64,000 nt of DNA. Origin: Budorcas taxicolor. Lineage: Eukaryota; Chordata; Mammalia; Artiodactyla; Bovidae. This document shows, in pieces, positions 21,741 to 32,328 of this stretch (position 1 is its first letter; every line of letters begins with the position of its first letter). The notes under the pieces are model-generated. The model saw nothing but the letters and a program-made list of their open reading frames with translations. It had not been told where the DNA came from and made no database searches. The DNA is taken from NCBI RefSeq assembly GCF_023091745.1, contig NC_068910.1, positions 51,509,272 to 51,573,271 of the forward strand. Reading direction: 5' to 3'. Position numbers and translations under genes: made by a program.

Positions 21741-22739
21741 CTGGGAATACCAGACCACCTGACCTGCCTCTTGAGAAATCTGTATGCAGGTCAGGAAGCA
21801 AGAGTTAGAACTGGACATGGAACAACAGACTGGTTCCAAATAGGAAAAGGAGTACATCAAGGCTGTCTATTGTCACCCTGCTTATTTAACTTCTTTGCAG
21901 AGTATATCAGGAGAAACGCTGGATGGGAAGAAACACAAAGTGGAATCAAGATTGCCGGGAGAAATCTCAATAACCTCAGATATGAAGATGACACCACCCT
22001 TATGGCAGAAAGTGAAGAAGAACTAAAAAGCCTCTTGATGAAGGTGAAAGAGGAGAGTGAAAAAGTTGGCTTAAAGGTCAACATTCAGAAAACGAAGATC
22101 ATGGCATCTGGTCCCATCACTTCATGGGAAATAGATGGGGAAACAGTGGAAACAGTGTCAGACTTTATTTTGGGGGGCTCCAAAATCACTGCAGATGCTG
22201 ATTGCAGCCATGAAATTAAGAGATGGTTACTCCTTGGAAGAAAAGTTATGACCAACCTAGATAGCATATTCAAAAGCAGAGACATTACTTTGCCGACTAA
22301 GGTCCATCTAGTCAAGGCTATGATTTTTCCTGTGGTCATGTATGGATGTGAGAGTTGGACTGTGAAGAAGGCTGAGCACCAAAGAATTGATGCGTTTGAA
22401 CTGTGGTGTTGGAGAAGACTCTTGAAAGTCCCTTGGACTGCAAGGAGATCCAACCAGTCCATTCTGAGGGAGATCAGCCCTGGGATTTCTTTGGAAGGTA
22501 TGATGCTAAAGCTGAAACTCGAGTACTTTGGCCACTTCATGGGAAGAGTTGACTCATTGGAAAAGACTCTGATGCTGGGAGGAATTGGCGGCAGGAGGAG
22601 AAGGGGACAACAGAGGATGAGATGGCTGGATGGCATCACTGACTCGATGGACGTGAGTCTGAGTGAAGTCCGGGAGTTGGTGATGGACAGGGAGGCCTGG
22701 TGTGCTGCGATTCATGGGGTCGCAAGGCATCGGACATGA
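21738..22739 (+). pseudogene. BovB RT fragment with altered YEDD motif (333 aa)
   Basis: The C-terminal RT half of BovB is open over 333 residues. The RT palm phrase QGCLLSP lies at residues 41-47. The catalytic box reads YEDD at residues 82-85 (bases 21981-21992) where sibling copies have YADD. The thumb phrase VFPVVMYGCESWT is seen as IFPVVMYGCESWT, and a basic GRRRRGQQRMRW tail follows. Motif A and the endonuclease are missing because of 5' truncation. The start ATG is fortuitous. Confidence 0.85.
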
Positions 22740-22767
22740 CTGAGCAACTGAACTGAACTGAACTGAG
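21741..22767 (+). mobile_element. BovB LINE, 5'-truncated
   Basis: A 1.03-kb BovB begins inside RT at the codons for GIPDHLTC and ends with repeated AACTGAACTGA. The open frame continues almost to the 3' tail, suggesting a fairly recent insertion. Confidence 0.95.
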
Positions 22768-22769
22768 CA

Positions 22770-23055
22770 CTCCCCTAAAATCCTACTTACATGTCTCTAG
22801 TAAATTCAGTTTTCCCTTGTCCATTGTAACTTCTTGATATCTTCTCCTTGCCCCAGTGTACTCTCAATTATTGATTTGGTGTCATTTTTTAATTAAAGGC
22901 CAAGTTATTTCTTTAATAAGTAAAATTCGTAACATAGAAGAGATACCTCTTCCCACCCACAGACCTGTGAGTCCTCTTCATCATGGTGGTTGAGGACTCA
23001 GCCTCTCCAATTGGACATGTTGGCTTTAAGACCCAACTCCCTTCCTCAGTAGCTG
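22770..23055. other. Unassigned intergenic sequence
   Basis: About 290 bp with no recognisable feature. Confidence 0.5.
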
Positions 23056-23059
23056 CGTG

Positions 23060-23230
23060 GGTAGAGAGGACTGGCTTAACTACTCTGTGTCTTTATTGTG
23101 GCCTCATTATAATGAAAACAGTGATAGACTCCCAACATACCTCACAGGATTAACTGAGTTATTATTGTTCAAGTGCTTGGAGCAACCCCTGCCACACAGT
23201 AAGTGCTTAGTAAATGTGAGACAGATTACT
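23060..23230 (-). mobile_element. MIR SINE
   Basis: Plus-strand ACCTCACAGGATTAACTGAG and CACACAGTAAGTGCTTAGTA (reverse MIR core and end) are in the correct order. Confidence 0.7.
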
Positions 23231-23379
23231 ACTTCATTTTTAAAAGAAGTGCTTTTCCTCTTAAACAAAGCTAACTTCTTGTGTGTTCAGATCAGCTTTA
23301 GCTATGTCATCAGGGAGATCACAGGAGGGAATGTTGAAATCTACACAGGATATGGCAACAACTGTATACAAGATGCTAT

Positions 23380-23416
23380 ATATATTATATACATATACAT
23401 ATATATACACACATAC
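23380..23416. repeat. TA/CA microsatellite
   Basis: Alternating TATA and ACATATAC units, imperfect. Confidence 0.8.
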
Positions 23417-23763
23417 AGATTGGGATGGGACTGGAATAAATATATATAATTTCTGTTATGATGTTAGATTTTTTAAGTAAACATCTTTCTTCCTTTATAT
23501 TCATGTGTTTTTTTTATTTTAGGGTTTATTAAGAAAAATAAGTATGCCATTATTTCTTGCTAAAATCTTATATTCTCCTACTATCTGATAGTAAATGTGT
23601 TCTATGATGAGAAATATCAAGCATGAATCTAGATTTTATTGGGCCTCAAATTTATACATTTCAACATACACACGCACATACACACACATTTTAACTATGA
23701 AATGAGTTGCAAGCCCTATGCAAGTGAGAGGCCCTGCAGTTTAAGCTTCATCTGCATCTCCTT

Positions 23764-23890
23764 TAATATGCTTCACAATCCTAAAATGAGGATGTTATTA
23801 TCGCCCACATACTGATGAAAAACCACAGAGTAACTTGCTAAATGTTGAGCTGTACAAACAATGAGTGTCCTGGCTCTGAGGTGAGTGTTC
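23764..23890 (+). mobile_element. MIR SINE fragment
   Basis: TTCACAATCCTAAAATGAGG, TTATTATCGCCCACATACTG and AGTAACTTGCTAAATG follow MIR order. The CpG in TTATCGCCC is unusual for so old an element. Confidence 0.62.
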
Positions 23891-24169
23891 TTTGTCTCCA
23901 CATTCCAGCTTCCTCTACTCTTACAGGCCGACAGGAAATAGGGTTCCCAAAGAGGACCTCCTTTGTTCAGTTGCCCCTTTTTCAATGTCTACACACATCA
24001 CGGGTTTTTCCCCAGTTTGTAAGGTTCTGCCACTGCTATGAGAGGTCATGGAGGGCAGCCTGCCATTCTCACTGGGTTCTGAATCACTGGGAACCATGTT
24101 GAGTGTTGAAATATACAACTCCAGTGAGGGGTGATGATTGCTGAGCAAACATATGATCCTTAAAGTCAT

Positions 24170-24350
24170 AATAGGAGGGAATTCCCTGGTGGTCCAGTGG
24201 TTAAGAGCCCACTTACCAATGTAAGGGACATAGGTTCAATCCCTGGTCAGAGAACTAAGATCCCAAATATCATTGGGGAATTAAGCCCCCATGCCACAAA
24301 TAGAGAGTCCTGTGCACTGCAGCAAAGACCCAGTGCAGACAAAAGGGGAA
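24170..24350 (+). mobile_element. CHR-type tRNA-derived SINE with 8-bp TSD
   Basis: It starts GGAATTCCCTGGTGGTCCAG, has GGTTCAATCCCTGG and ends ACCCAGTGCAGAC plus A-rich tail. AAAGTCAT repeats at 24162-24169 and 24351-24358. Confidence 0.85.
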
Positions 24351-24359
24351 AAAGTCATG

Positions 24360-25135
24360 ACGAGAGGTGCTCTCAGAGCGCCTGGATCTCCCTCTGTCTC
24401 ATCAGCCCACTCATGTGGGAAAGAATAACCAGGAGTTCTTAGAATACAGTTTTAGAAGCATGTGTTGGGCATGTTAACACACACTAACACGTTAAAACTG
24501 TCAAAACAGGGAAGATGCCTGCTGTAGGATAGGAAATAAGGATCAGTGAAATTTAGATCCCTGAGTAGCAGTGGTGATAAGATGCTGGGGAGGCGGGAGG
24601 TAAGAGAATGTTATCAAGAGTTCAGAATTGCAAAAGAACAAGAACAGGATCTCTAGTGAATGGAAGCCAAGGAGGGAATCACAATAACACAGCCATTGTT
24701 TTGGAAGAAGAAGTCATTAATTCCTTAAGGAACTATAAAAGTACAGTTGCGGTATCCTTACTGGGGCTCTATAGCTGAGTACATCCAAAGGATGGATACA
24801 CTAGGTTAATCTGGGAAACAGACAGACCCTCTGCTTCTTCCAACCCACTGTGTGCCTGCAATGGACTCATTGGTAACCCATGACATCATGGTAAATACGT
24901 GGTTCAACAGAGCATGACTAATTCTCAAGCTGCTAATTATCTGATAGGAGAAATCTGAAAAAGCAGAATGGCTGATTTCAGAGAATATTTTGTTCCAGAA
25001 CCCCAAAGCCATTAATGATTTGCCCTGCTTTTTGCTGTTCCTTTATGTAAACGTAATTCCCTTAAGAGAAGAAGAATGTCTATTCCTTAATGTGTACCTA
25101 AATATAATTTTATGGAAGTAGCTCTTATGGGATTA
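24360..25135. other. Unique intergenic DNA, no gene seen
   Basis: About 780 bp without a nameable repeat or gene structure. Confidence 0.5.
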
Positions 25136-25265
25136 AGAGCAATTCAAATACTCTCTAATTCACTCACTGGCTTTGGGCTATAAGGTACTTAACTTCTCTG
25201 CTCATTTGTTTTCTCACCTATAAATTTAAACCAAAGGTGGGAGGTTTAGGGAGGTGTCCCATATG

Positions 25266-25492
25266 ATAGGGACTTCCCTGGTGGCTCAGACGGTAAAAGC
25301 ATCTGCCTACAATGCAGGAGACCCAGGTTTGATCCCTGGGTCGAGAAGATCCCCTGGAGAAGGAAATGGCAGCCCACTCCAGTACTCTTGCCTGGAAAAT
25401 CCCATGGATGGAGGAGCCTGGTGGGCTGCAGTCCATGGGGTCACAAAGAGTTGGACACAACTGAGTGACTTCACTTTCTTTTTTTCTTTCTT
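25266..25492 (+). mobile_element. Bov-tA SINE with 9-bp TSD
   Basis: TCCCATATG flanks at 25257-25265 and 25493-25501. The element is almost consensus-like (GGACTTCCCTGGTGGCTCAG; B box GGTTTGATCCC) and has a T-rich interrupted tail. Confidence 0.96.
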
Positions 25493-25724
25493 TCCCATAT
25501 GGTAAGCCGCATGTACCACTTGCTGCACAGAAAGATAAAGCTTCTCCTCCCATCCCACCTTCCATTTCCTTTAAGTTTCTCAAAACGTCCTCATCATAAA
25601 GACCAGAATAAAGGTCCTTGTAGCCTCTTTGTTTATACGTTTCTGATTAAAGAAAAATGCTCCAAAAACTGAAATGCCTCATGAATGCCATGGTGCCTCA
25701 TCAGAGAATGTAGTGGTTGCATTT

Positions 25725-25835
25725 GAGCCAACAGATAGTTACTGGGCACCTTCTCTGGGTCAGGTGGTACACTAGAGACGGCGGAGATGAATGCAGCCAT
25801 GAAATAGAATGTCTGTTTTAAAAAATTCACAATCA
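25725..25835 (-). mobile_element. L2 LINE fragment
   Basis: Plus-strand TAGTTACTGGGCACCTTCTC, GTACACTAGAGACGGCGGAG and AATGCAGCCATG correspond to a reverse L2 3' region. Confidence 0.5.
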
Positions 25836-26120
25836 ATAAAGGAAAAGGAAGCCACATGTTATAAATGAAAAAAGGACCAAAGAGAAGGACAGGCTGATGG
25901 AGCAAAGCCAAATAAGTGATGCTGAGCCATACTGAAGCCTGAGGTAAAATGAAAAATCAGTAATACAGAACCTGCTTGATGTAAAGCCTTGATTTTTTAA
26001 AAAATCATTGACTTTTTGCATTGATTTTACTTTTTAAAATATTGTATTAAAATAGTATTTATCTTGATTATTGAGGTTTTTTTCCCCTTAGGTTTTATAC
26101 ATCTGACCTAGAGTGTTATG

Positions 26121-26482
26121 GACAGAATCGTGTTCATTCAAAATTTACCTGTTGAAGTTTTAACCCCCAATGTGACAGTCTTTGGAGATAGGGCTTTTAA
26201 GGAAGTAATTAAAGTTAAGTGAGGTCAAAAGGTAGGGCTCTAAATCAACAGAATTAGTGTCCTTACAAGAAGAGGATGAGACACCAGGAAAATGTAATGT
26301 TGCTGTAAGGAGGGACCATGTATAAGCCAAGGAAAATGGCCTCAGGAGAAACCAACTCATCTGAAACCTTAATCTTGGACTTGTAGCTTCCAGAACTGTG
26401 ATAAATAGGTTTCTGTTCTTTAAGCATTTCAGTCAGTGGGTATTTTATTATGAAAACCCTAGCACACTAATACAGAAGCTAA
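26121..26482 (+). mobile_element. MLT1-type MaLR solo LTR
   Basis: It starts TGTTATGGACAGAATCGTGT and continues through TTTAACCCCCAATGTGACAG, GGAGATAGGGCTTTTAAGGA, CTTGGACTTGTAGCTTCCAG and AACTGTGATAAATAGGTTTC, ending at CCCTAGCACACTAATACA. That is the forward order of an MLT1-type LTR over its full length, so this is probably a solo LTR. The ATAAATAG region is the former poly(A) area. Confidence 0.8.
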
Positions 26483-26724
26483 GGAGAGATGTCACGAATG
26501 AAGTCATTCGAGTAGTCTTAAAGGATTGAAAGAGTCTGGCTAGTCATCAGATAAAGATAATTCTGAGAATTTTAAGCATGAAATAGAATCAGTAAAGAGA
26601 TCTTTGAGGCAGATGTAATGTCTTTGATGGAAACTTTGTATGCCAGATTTATCAGCATGTAGAGTCAGGCAGACACCAGAGCTGAATTGACCTTTGACAG
26701 AAACTTACCCTAATGCCTGTGTTT

Positions 26725-26990
26725 GTAAGTCTTATGAGCTAAGAAATCTTTATATTTTTAAGTTGTTTAAAAAAAAAAAGTAGAATATTTCTTGAATGTG
26801 TGAAAGTTACATGAAATTCAAATTTCTGAATCCAAAAATGAAGTTTTACTGGAACATAGTCCTGCTCTTTCATTCAAGTATTGTCTATGACTGCTTTTAT
26901 GCTATAACAGAGTTGAATGTTTGTGAAAGAGACCATATGGCCCACATGCCTAAAATATCTGCTGTCTGACCTTTTACAGAAAAGGAGTGT
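26725..26990 (+). mobile_element. Ancient mammalian repeat, family unsure
   Basis: Phrases such as GAAGTTTTACTGGAACATAG, TATTGTCTATGACTGC, AGAGACCATATGGCCCACAT and CTGACCTTTTACAGAAAA recur in mammalian genomes as an old MER-class element. I cannot assign the family by eye. Confidence 0.45.
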
Positions 26991-27049
26991 CATCACCTGA
27001 ACTAGATCTCTTCCTTCCAGCACCCACCCCTACCATAAATGCATATTTA

Positions 27050-27124
27050 TTCTAAAAAGAGAGAGAGAATGATACTGGGAGAGAGACAGAGCATGAAGGA
27101 AGGGAAGAAGAAGAAGAGAATAAG
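27050..27124. repeat. Purine-rich low-complexity tract
   Basis: A GA/AAG-rich run (GAGAGAGAG, GGAAGGGAAGAAGAAG). Confidence 0.8.
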
Positions 27125-27412
27125 AAAATATGGCATATATAGATACACACACACGTATGCAGACATCAGAATAGTACTCAGTCATGTAAAAGAATGGAAC
27201 AACGCCATCTGTGCCAACATGGATGGACCTTGAGATGATCATACTAAGAGAAGTATGTCAGAAAGAAAGAGAGAATTACTGTTGATAACACTCATATTGG
27301 AATCTAAAAAATGATACGAAAGAATTTATTGACAAAACAGAAGCATGCTCACAGACATAGAAAACAAACTTATGGTTACCAAAGGACGAAGGGAGTAGGG
27401 GAGGGATAAACT
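27125..27412 (+). mobile_element. L1 3' end, left part
   Basis: GCCAACATGGATGGACCTTG, then AGAAGTATGTCAGAAAGAAA and TTATGGTTACCAAAGGACGA, is forward artiodactyl L1 3' UTR. It is split by a Bov-A2 insertion and resumes at 27759. Confidence 0.85.
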
Positions 27413-27423
27413 AAGAGTTTAGG

Positions 27424-27437
27424 GTTGCTGCTGCCGC

Positions 27438-27486
<49 letters not shown>

Positions 27487-27747
27487 AAGTCGCTTCTGTC
27501 ATGTCCAACTCTGTGCGACCCCATAGACGGCAGCCCGCCAGGCTCCCCCATCCCTGAGATTCTCCAGGCAAGAATACTGGAGTGGGTTGCCATTTCCTTC
27601 TCCAATGCATGAAAGTGAAAAGTGAAAGTGAAGTCGCTCAGTCATGTCCGACTCTTAGCGACCCCATGGACTGCAGCCCACCAGGCTCCTCCATCCATGG
27701 GATTTTCCAGGCAAGAGTACTGGAGTGGGGTGCCATTGCCTTCTCCG
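27424..27747 (-). mobile_element. Bov-A2 SINE with CTG microsatellite and 11-bp TSD
   Basis: A two-unit Bov-A2 in reverse, inserted in L1. AAGAGTTTAGG is repeated exactly at 27413-27423 and 27748-27758. Its 3' tail, at the left, is a trinucleotide array of about 20 CTG/GCT units (27425-27486) with one CCGCCG interruption. The frame of Ala codons on the minus strand is only this array. Confidence 0.96.
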
Positions 27748-27758
27748 AAGAGTTTAGG

Positions 27759-27960
27759 ATTAGCAGATACAAATTACTGTATATAAAAGAGATAAACAAC
27801 AAGGTCCTGCTGTATAACATAGGAAACTATATTTCATATCCTGTAATAAACCATAATGGAAAAGAATATGAAGAACTACATACATAATCGAATCACTTTG
27901 CTGTATAGCAAAAACCTACACAACACTGTAAATCAATTATACTTCCATAATTTTTTAAAA
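27759..27960 (+). mobile_element. L1 3' end, right part
   Basis: ACAACAAGGTCCTGCTGTAT, ACTTTGCTGTATAGC and CTGTAAATCAATTATACTTC form the terminal L1 phrase, followed by an A-poor degenerate tail. Confidence 0.85.
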
Positions 27961-28017
27961 GATGCATATCTCTTTAAATTTCCCCAACACCCCAGAAGTA
28001 TAAGGACCCCACCCCAC

Positions 28018-28223
28018 GGTGTGTGCTCAGTCATGTCTGACTTTTTGCGACCCTATTTTTGCAACCCTATAGACTAGCTCACCAGGCTCCTCTGTCCATG
28101 GGATTTCCCAGGCAAGAATACTGTAGTGGGTTGCCATTTCCTTCTCCAGGGGATCATCCTGACCCAGGGACTAAACCCATGTCTCCTGCACCTCCTGCAC
28201 TGGCACCGAGCCACCTGAGAAGA
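28018..28223 (-). mobile_element. Bov-tA SINE
   Basis: A reverse Bov-tA with an internal local duplication, TTTTTGCGACCCTATTTTTGCAACCCTA, split over two near-copies (28041-28068). The head at the right is degenerate. Confidence 0.92.
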
Positions 28224-28233
28224 CCAAGTATAA

Positions 28234-28294
28234 CAGCTGCTGCTGCTGCTGCTGCTAAGTCGCTTCAGTCGTGTCTGACTCTGTGTGACCCTAA
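28234..28294 (-). mobile_element. Truncated Bov-A2 tail piece
   Basis: Only a (GCT)6 array plus AAGTCGCTTCAGTCGTGTCT and about 20 further bases remain, i.e. the 3' end of a Bov-A2 in reverse. The rest of the element is absent. Confidence 0.8.
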
Positions 28295-28299
28295 GAGCC

Positions 28300-29055
28300 C
28301 TTAATTTAGCAATGACAAACATTGAGTCTGGACCCAGGCTGTTCTGAAAGCTTGTCATATTATAGCCCCAACAGCACCGCTGTACAGGCTGCTCTGATCA
28401 GCCACCAACTCTGCTACAGTTCTTTCCTAAATCAAATGGGAGGCACACGCTCACTTTGTTACAATGCAGATCTCATTATACCAGAGCACACTTAGTAAAC
28501 TGTCTTGGACAAAATGCCTCATTTGCCTGCTGTAATGGAGGATTTGGCATACCCATGTTCATTAAATCTCCATGTCCCAATTGACACTTCACAGCTGAAA
28601 TCACCCATAAACAAATTTATAGGAGAATCATTAAGAGTGAATGAGTTCTCACTTTGTAGGGATGTTTTAGAGAAATGAAAGCACAGCTAGGTCCAAATTT
28701 AGAGTAATGACAAACCTTGTATCTAAGTAGATCCATTTTTCCAAGAGAATAAACATGACGCACATCGATGAGGTGGTTCTCTTAGAGCATTCTTTGCATA
28801 AATCATAGGTCCCCCATCAGGTAGTGAAAGCATTACTTTGTAGACCATTGAGGCAATCGCTTTTCTCCACATCCCCACACTGGATCCATCAAGGTGGATT
28901 CTGCTCAGCCTTGACTGCTACCAACCACCCCAGTCTTTGTCAGCTTTATTTCCACGGAGCACACCAGCATATGCATTTTCTGACTTGTGATCTTGAAAGA
29001 ATCACTAGTATCTCTAAGGAAAAGGTAAAGTTTGGAAAGACTAAGGGCAATAGAA
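28300..29055. other. Unique DNA, candidate conserved non-coding stretch
   Basis: About 750 bp free of recognisable repeats, with a mixed composition unlike decayed transposon sequence. No splice-flanked open frame is evident. Confidence 0.4.
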
Positions 29056-29059
29056 TTAG

Positions 29060-29250
29060 AAAAACCTGCATGTAACCCTGTTTGGCCATTTACTAGCCTT
29101 GAGGTTTCCAGCAAGTTACCCAATATCTCTGGGACTGCTTTCCCATAAATAAAATAAGGTTGAAAATCACAGCCTCTTCATTTTGCTGTAAGGATTCAAT
29201 GAAATAATGTGAGTAATCCTCTTAGCTAGTGCCATGCACACCACTGGCAT
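29060..29250 (-). mobile_element. MIR SINE
   Basis: Plus-strand TTTGGCCATTTACTAGCCTT, AAGTTACCCAATATCTCTGG, TAAGGATTCAATGAAATAAT are reverse MIR in the right order. Confidence 0.72.
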
Positions 29251-29254
29251 GCCC

Positions 29255-30590
29255 ATGTTAGTTTTCTTTGACACTGTTTTGAAAATTCTAGGCATCAAAA
29301 TAAAAATTGGTGTCCCCTGGATCTGACTGTATATTCTAGAAATATAGCACAAACTCTATGACTTTTAGAAAAGATCCTTCTGTATCCAGCAATTTAAACA
29401 ATTTTAACATAATAAAAAGAAAAAGCATGAAATAATTCATATTACTTTAGGCACATGCACAGATATTATTGTGTTAAAAAGGAGAAGAAAAGAAATGTGG
29501 GATGTTTACAATGTATTGGTTTGGGCTCAATTCTCTGAGTGATAGTGTTTTTTTAAGGTTCTTTTTCTGGGGGCAAGTTTAAAGAAGAGAATACAATGTT
29601 GAGATAACTAGTACATTCCCTCAATTTTCAGAAGCTGTGAGCCCCTCCAAAGAGAAATATATAATATATATATTTCTTTTTTTTTTAATTTGTGGAAGGG
29701 GGTATTAAACAACACCATGTGGTCTGAACAGCCTGCCATTGGGGGAGAAGCTGGTTTGGGATTTGTTTTCTAGCAGCCCCCTGCAAACCTCTCTAGTTCA
29801 TTTCTCCATGATACCAGGGAGATTTCCGTGTTCACGTTCTCTTCCTACAGCCTATTCAATTTTTCTCATGCAAGATTTAGAGGAGAGTGGAAAAGTAGGA
29901 TTAGTCTCAGCATGTACACACACCTTTCCACACACAAGACTGAACCAGGAGACCATCAGAGACCACATCCCTTTACGGCGGGCAGGAAACTGAAATAGCA
30001 TCAAATTCAGCACTAGATCCTCAGAAGCAAGTCCATTCCCTCTCCCAAGGCCAATTCACATGGGTATAAAAATCCTAGATTTGGCCCACAATTTTAGGCA
30101 ATGTTAATCCATAACTTGCCTGCAAGGCCCATGAATCTTAGAGGGAAGAATTTCTTCCATGGATAGGAAGGAATGGGAGGAGACAACAATGAGAGGAAAA
30201 TAAAATTTTTCTTTGATTCACAGACTTCTCAAAATCTTTTATCAAGGACAAAAATTTGCTGGAAAATGTACTGTATTCTTAGCAACTATTTTTGCTTGGT
30301 TAATGTTTTCAGAAAACCATGAAGGTAAGTAATTTGCTTCCAAGTAAAATCCATCATTTCCACATACAATGCATTGGTTAGCATATCCAGAGTTTGTGCT
30401 ATCTTCTTGGTATGCTGCATTTATTTCAGCTGAAAGATATTTCAAACATAAACTCTAGGTAACTCAATGATTGCTTCTGCTGAAAAGATTAAAAAAAAGA
30501 AAAGTTCTGTAGCAAGGACATGATATAATAATCCATGCATAGTATAAATCAATATACTCATTTCAGTAGATACAAGAAGGTAATTGTTAC
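29255..30590. other. Unique intergenic DNA, no confirmed gene
   Basis: About 1.3 kb with a TA-rich patch near 29657-29694. A short plus-strand open stretch ends at a strong donor-like AAG|GTAAGT (30329-30330), discussed as a finding. No gene can be supported. Confidence 0.45.
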
Positions 30591-30591
30591 A

Positions 30592-30656
30592 AGTTGCTGT
30601 TGTTGTTCAGTTGCTAATTCATCCCCGGGTCTTTGGGACCCCATGTTCTGCAGCAC
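30592..30656 (-). mobile_element. Bov-A/BovB 3'-end fragment
   Basis: GTTGTTGTTCAGTTGCTAAT and TTGGGACCCCATGTTCTGC match the shared 3' end of Bov-A and BovB in reverse. About 65 bp remains. Confidence 0.7.
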
Positions 30657-30659
30657 AAC

Positions 30660-31110
30660 AGTACATTTGTCTTAAACAAATTTTTGAAATTTCAAAAACA
30701 AGATAAATTTTAAATATTAAATATAATTTTTCTGATATGAAGTGTTCTGAGGGTATTGAAACTTCATGGTTATGAATCAATATGGAAAATAGTATGAAAA
30801 AGGAATGAGCCAATTGTATGTACAGGAGGATTACCAATAAAAGGAGACATGTGATAATGAAGGAAGATTGGAAAAAACTTTTATGTGTTATGGAATACGT
30901 AACAGGGAACTATTTTTGTATTCTTTCCTATCTACCAATTTTCCTGTGACATAATTTTGCCTCTCATAAAATGAAACAAAGATGTTTTAAAATTAACCAG
31001 GTTGAGCAGGGACACTAAATTTTTATCTAGTCATTAAGTCAAACAACAGCTACTAACCAGTTACTCTGTCCCAAATCCTAGAGAAGTACATTTAAATGCT
31101 TTGAGTCATT
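30660..31110. other. Unassigned AT-rich sequence
   Basis: About 450 bp without recognisable features. Confidence 0.5.
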
Positions 31111-31112
31111 AG

Positions 31113-31329
31113 TGTGTGCTCAGTAACTCAGCTGTATCCAACTATCTGTGACCCTTTGGACTGCTGCCACCCAAGATCCTCTGTCTATGGGATTTTTCAG
31201 GCAAGAATATTGGAGTGGGGTACTATTTCCTCCTCCAGGGATCTTCCCAACCCAGGGAATGAACTCACTGTCTCCTGTGTCTCCTGAAGTGCAGGTGGAT
31301 TCTGTACCACTGAGCGATCGGGTAAGCCC
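31113..31329 (-). mobile_element. Bov-tA SINE
   Basis: A diverged reverse copy with head at the right (GAGCGATCGGGTAAGCCCC) and 3' end TGTGCTCAGTAACTCAGC at the left. Confidence 0.9.
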
Positions 31330-31530
31330 CTGACTCCTTCGTTTTCAGAAAACTCTTTGGAGAAGAAAAAGTTATCTCTTGTTTGTAGATAAGGAAACCT
31401 AGACTCTGAGTAAATCATAAACCCAGTAAAAGACAGAATTGGCAAGGATACATGCTCCTTTTTAATATACCATATTTTTCAAGTTTTTGAAACCTAGTGC
31501 TATATTACTTTGCAATTAAGACCAATGGGT

Positions 31531-31795
31531 TGGGCTCTCCTTGTGATCCAATAGTTAGGAATCCACCAGCCAATGCAGGGGACATGGGTTTGATCCCTTC
31601 TCTGGGATGATTTCATATGCTGCAGAGCAACTAAGCCCTCTATGAAACCTAGAGTTCATGCTGTGCAACAAGAGAAACCACTGCAATGAGAAGTCCTTAT
31701 ACCACAACTGGAGACTAGCCCCTTGCTTGCCACAAGTAGAGAAAGTTCACATGCTGTGATAAAGACCTAGTACAGCCAAATAAATAAATAAATAT
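31531..31795 (+). mobile_element. CHR-type tRNA-derived SINE
   Basis: A long copy. It has a head GGGTTTGATCCC, then GCAACAAGAGAAACCACTGC and CCACAAGTAGAGAAAG, ending in (AAAT)n. The head start is diverged. Confidence 0.85.
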
Positions 31796-31927
31796 TCAGC
31801 GCGACCCTATTACCTATAGAGCAACACTGATGGTACCAGTGGAGGAAAGCATCAAGGGTGGTAGAGGGCAGTGGTGGGGACACTGAATACCTTATCCTTA
31901 TTTGTTTCTTCTAATATCATTCACTAA

Positions 31928-32282
31928 TATCACATTTCCTCTAATATCAGTCCCTTGGACGGCAAGGAGATCAAACCAGTCAATCCTAAAGGAAATCAGT
32001 CCTGACTATTCATTGGAAAGACTAATGCTGAAGCTGAAGCTCCAATACTCTGACCACCTGATGTGAAGAAGTGACTCATTGGAAAAGATCCTGATGCTGG
32101 GAAAGATTGAAGACAGGAGGAGAAAAGGATGACAGAGGATGAGATGGTTGGATGGCATCACCAATGTGATGGACATGAGTTTGAGTAGGCTCTGGGAGTT
32201 GGTGATGGACAGGGAGGCCTTGTGTGCTGCAGTCCATGGGGTCACAAAGAGTCGGACACAACTGAATGAATGAACTGAACTG
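31928..32282 (+). mobile_element. BovB LINE 3' fragment with exact 15-bp TSD
   Basis: AATATCATTCACTAA occurs exactly at 31913-31927 and 32283-32297. BovB homology starts only near 31947, leaving about 20 bp of extra sequence at the 5' junction. The 3' end is GAATGAACTGAACTG. A stop-rich C-terminal frame shows it is dead. Confidence 0.93.
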
Positions 32283-32328
32283 AATATCATTCACTAACTC
32301 AAGATACATGAACACCTAATAGCAAAAC

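Noticed and set aside
21738..22739. 333-residue open frame as a host gene
   Set aside because: It is wholly BovB reverse transcriptase, starts at a fortuitous ATG inside the domain and ends at the LINE tail.
27411..27605. Poly-alanine protein on the minus strand
   Set aside because: It is the CTG tail of a Bov-A2 SINE read in one frame; no gene context.
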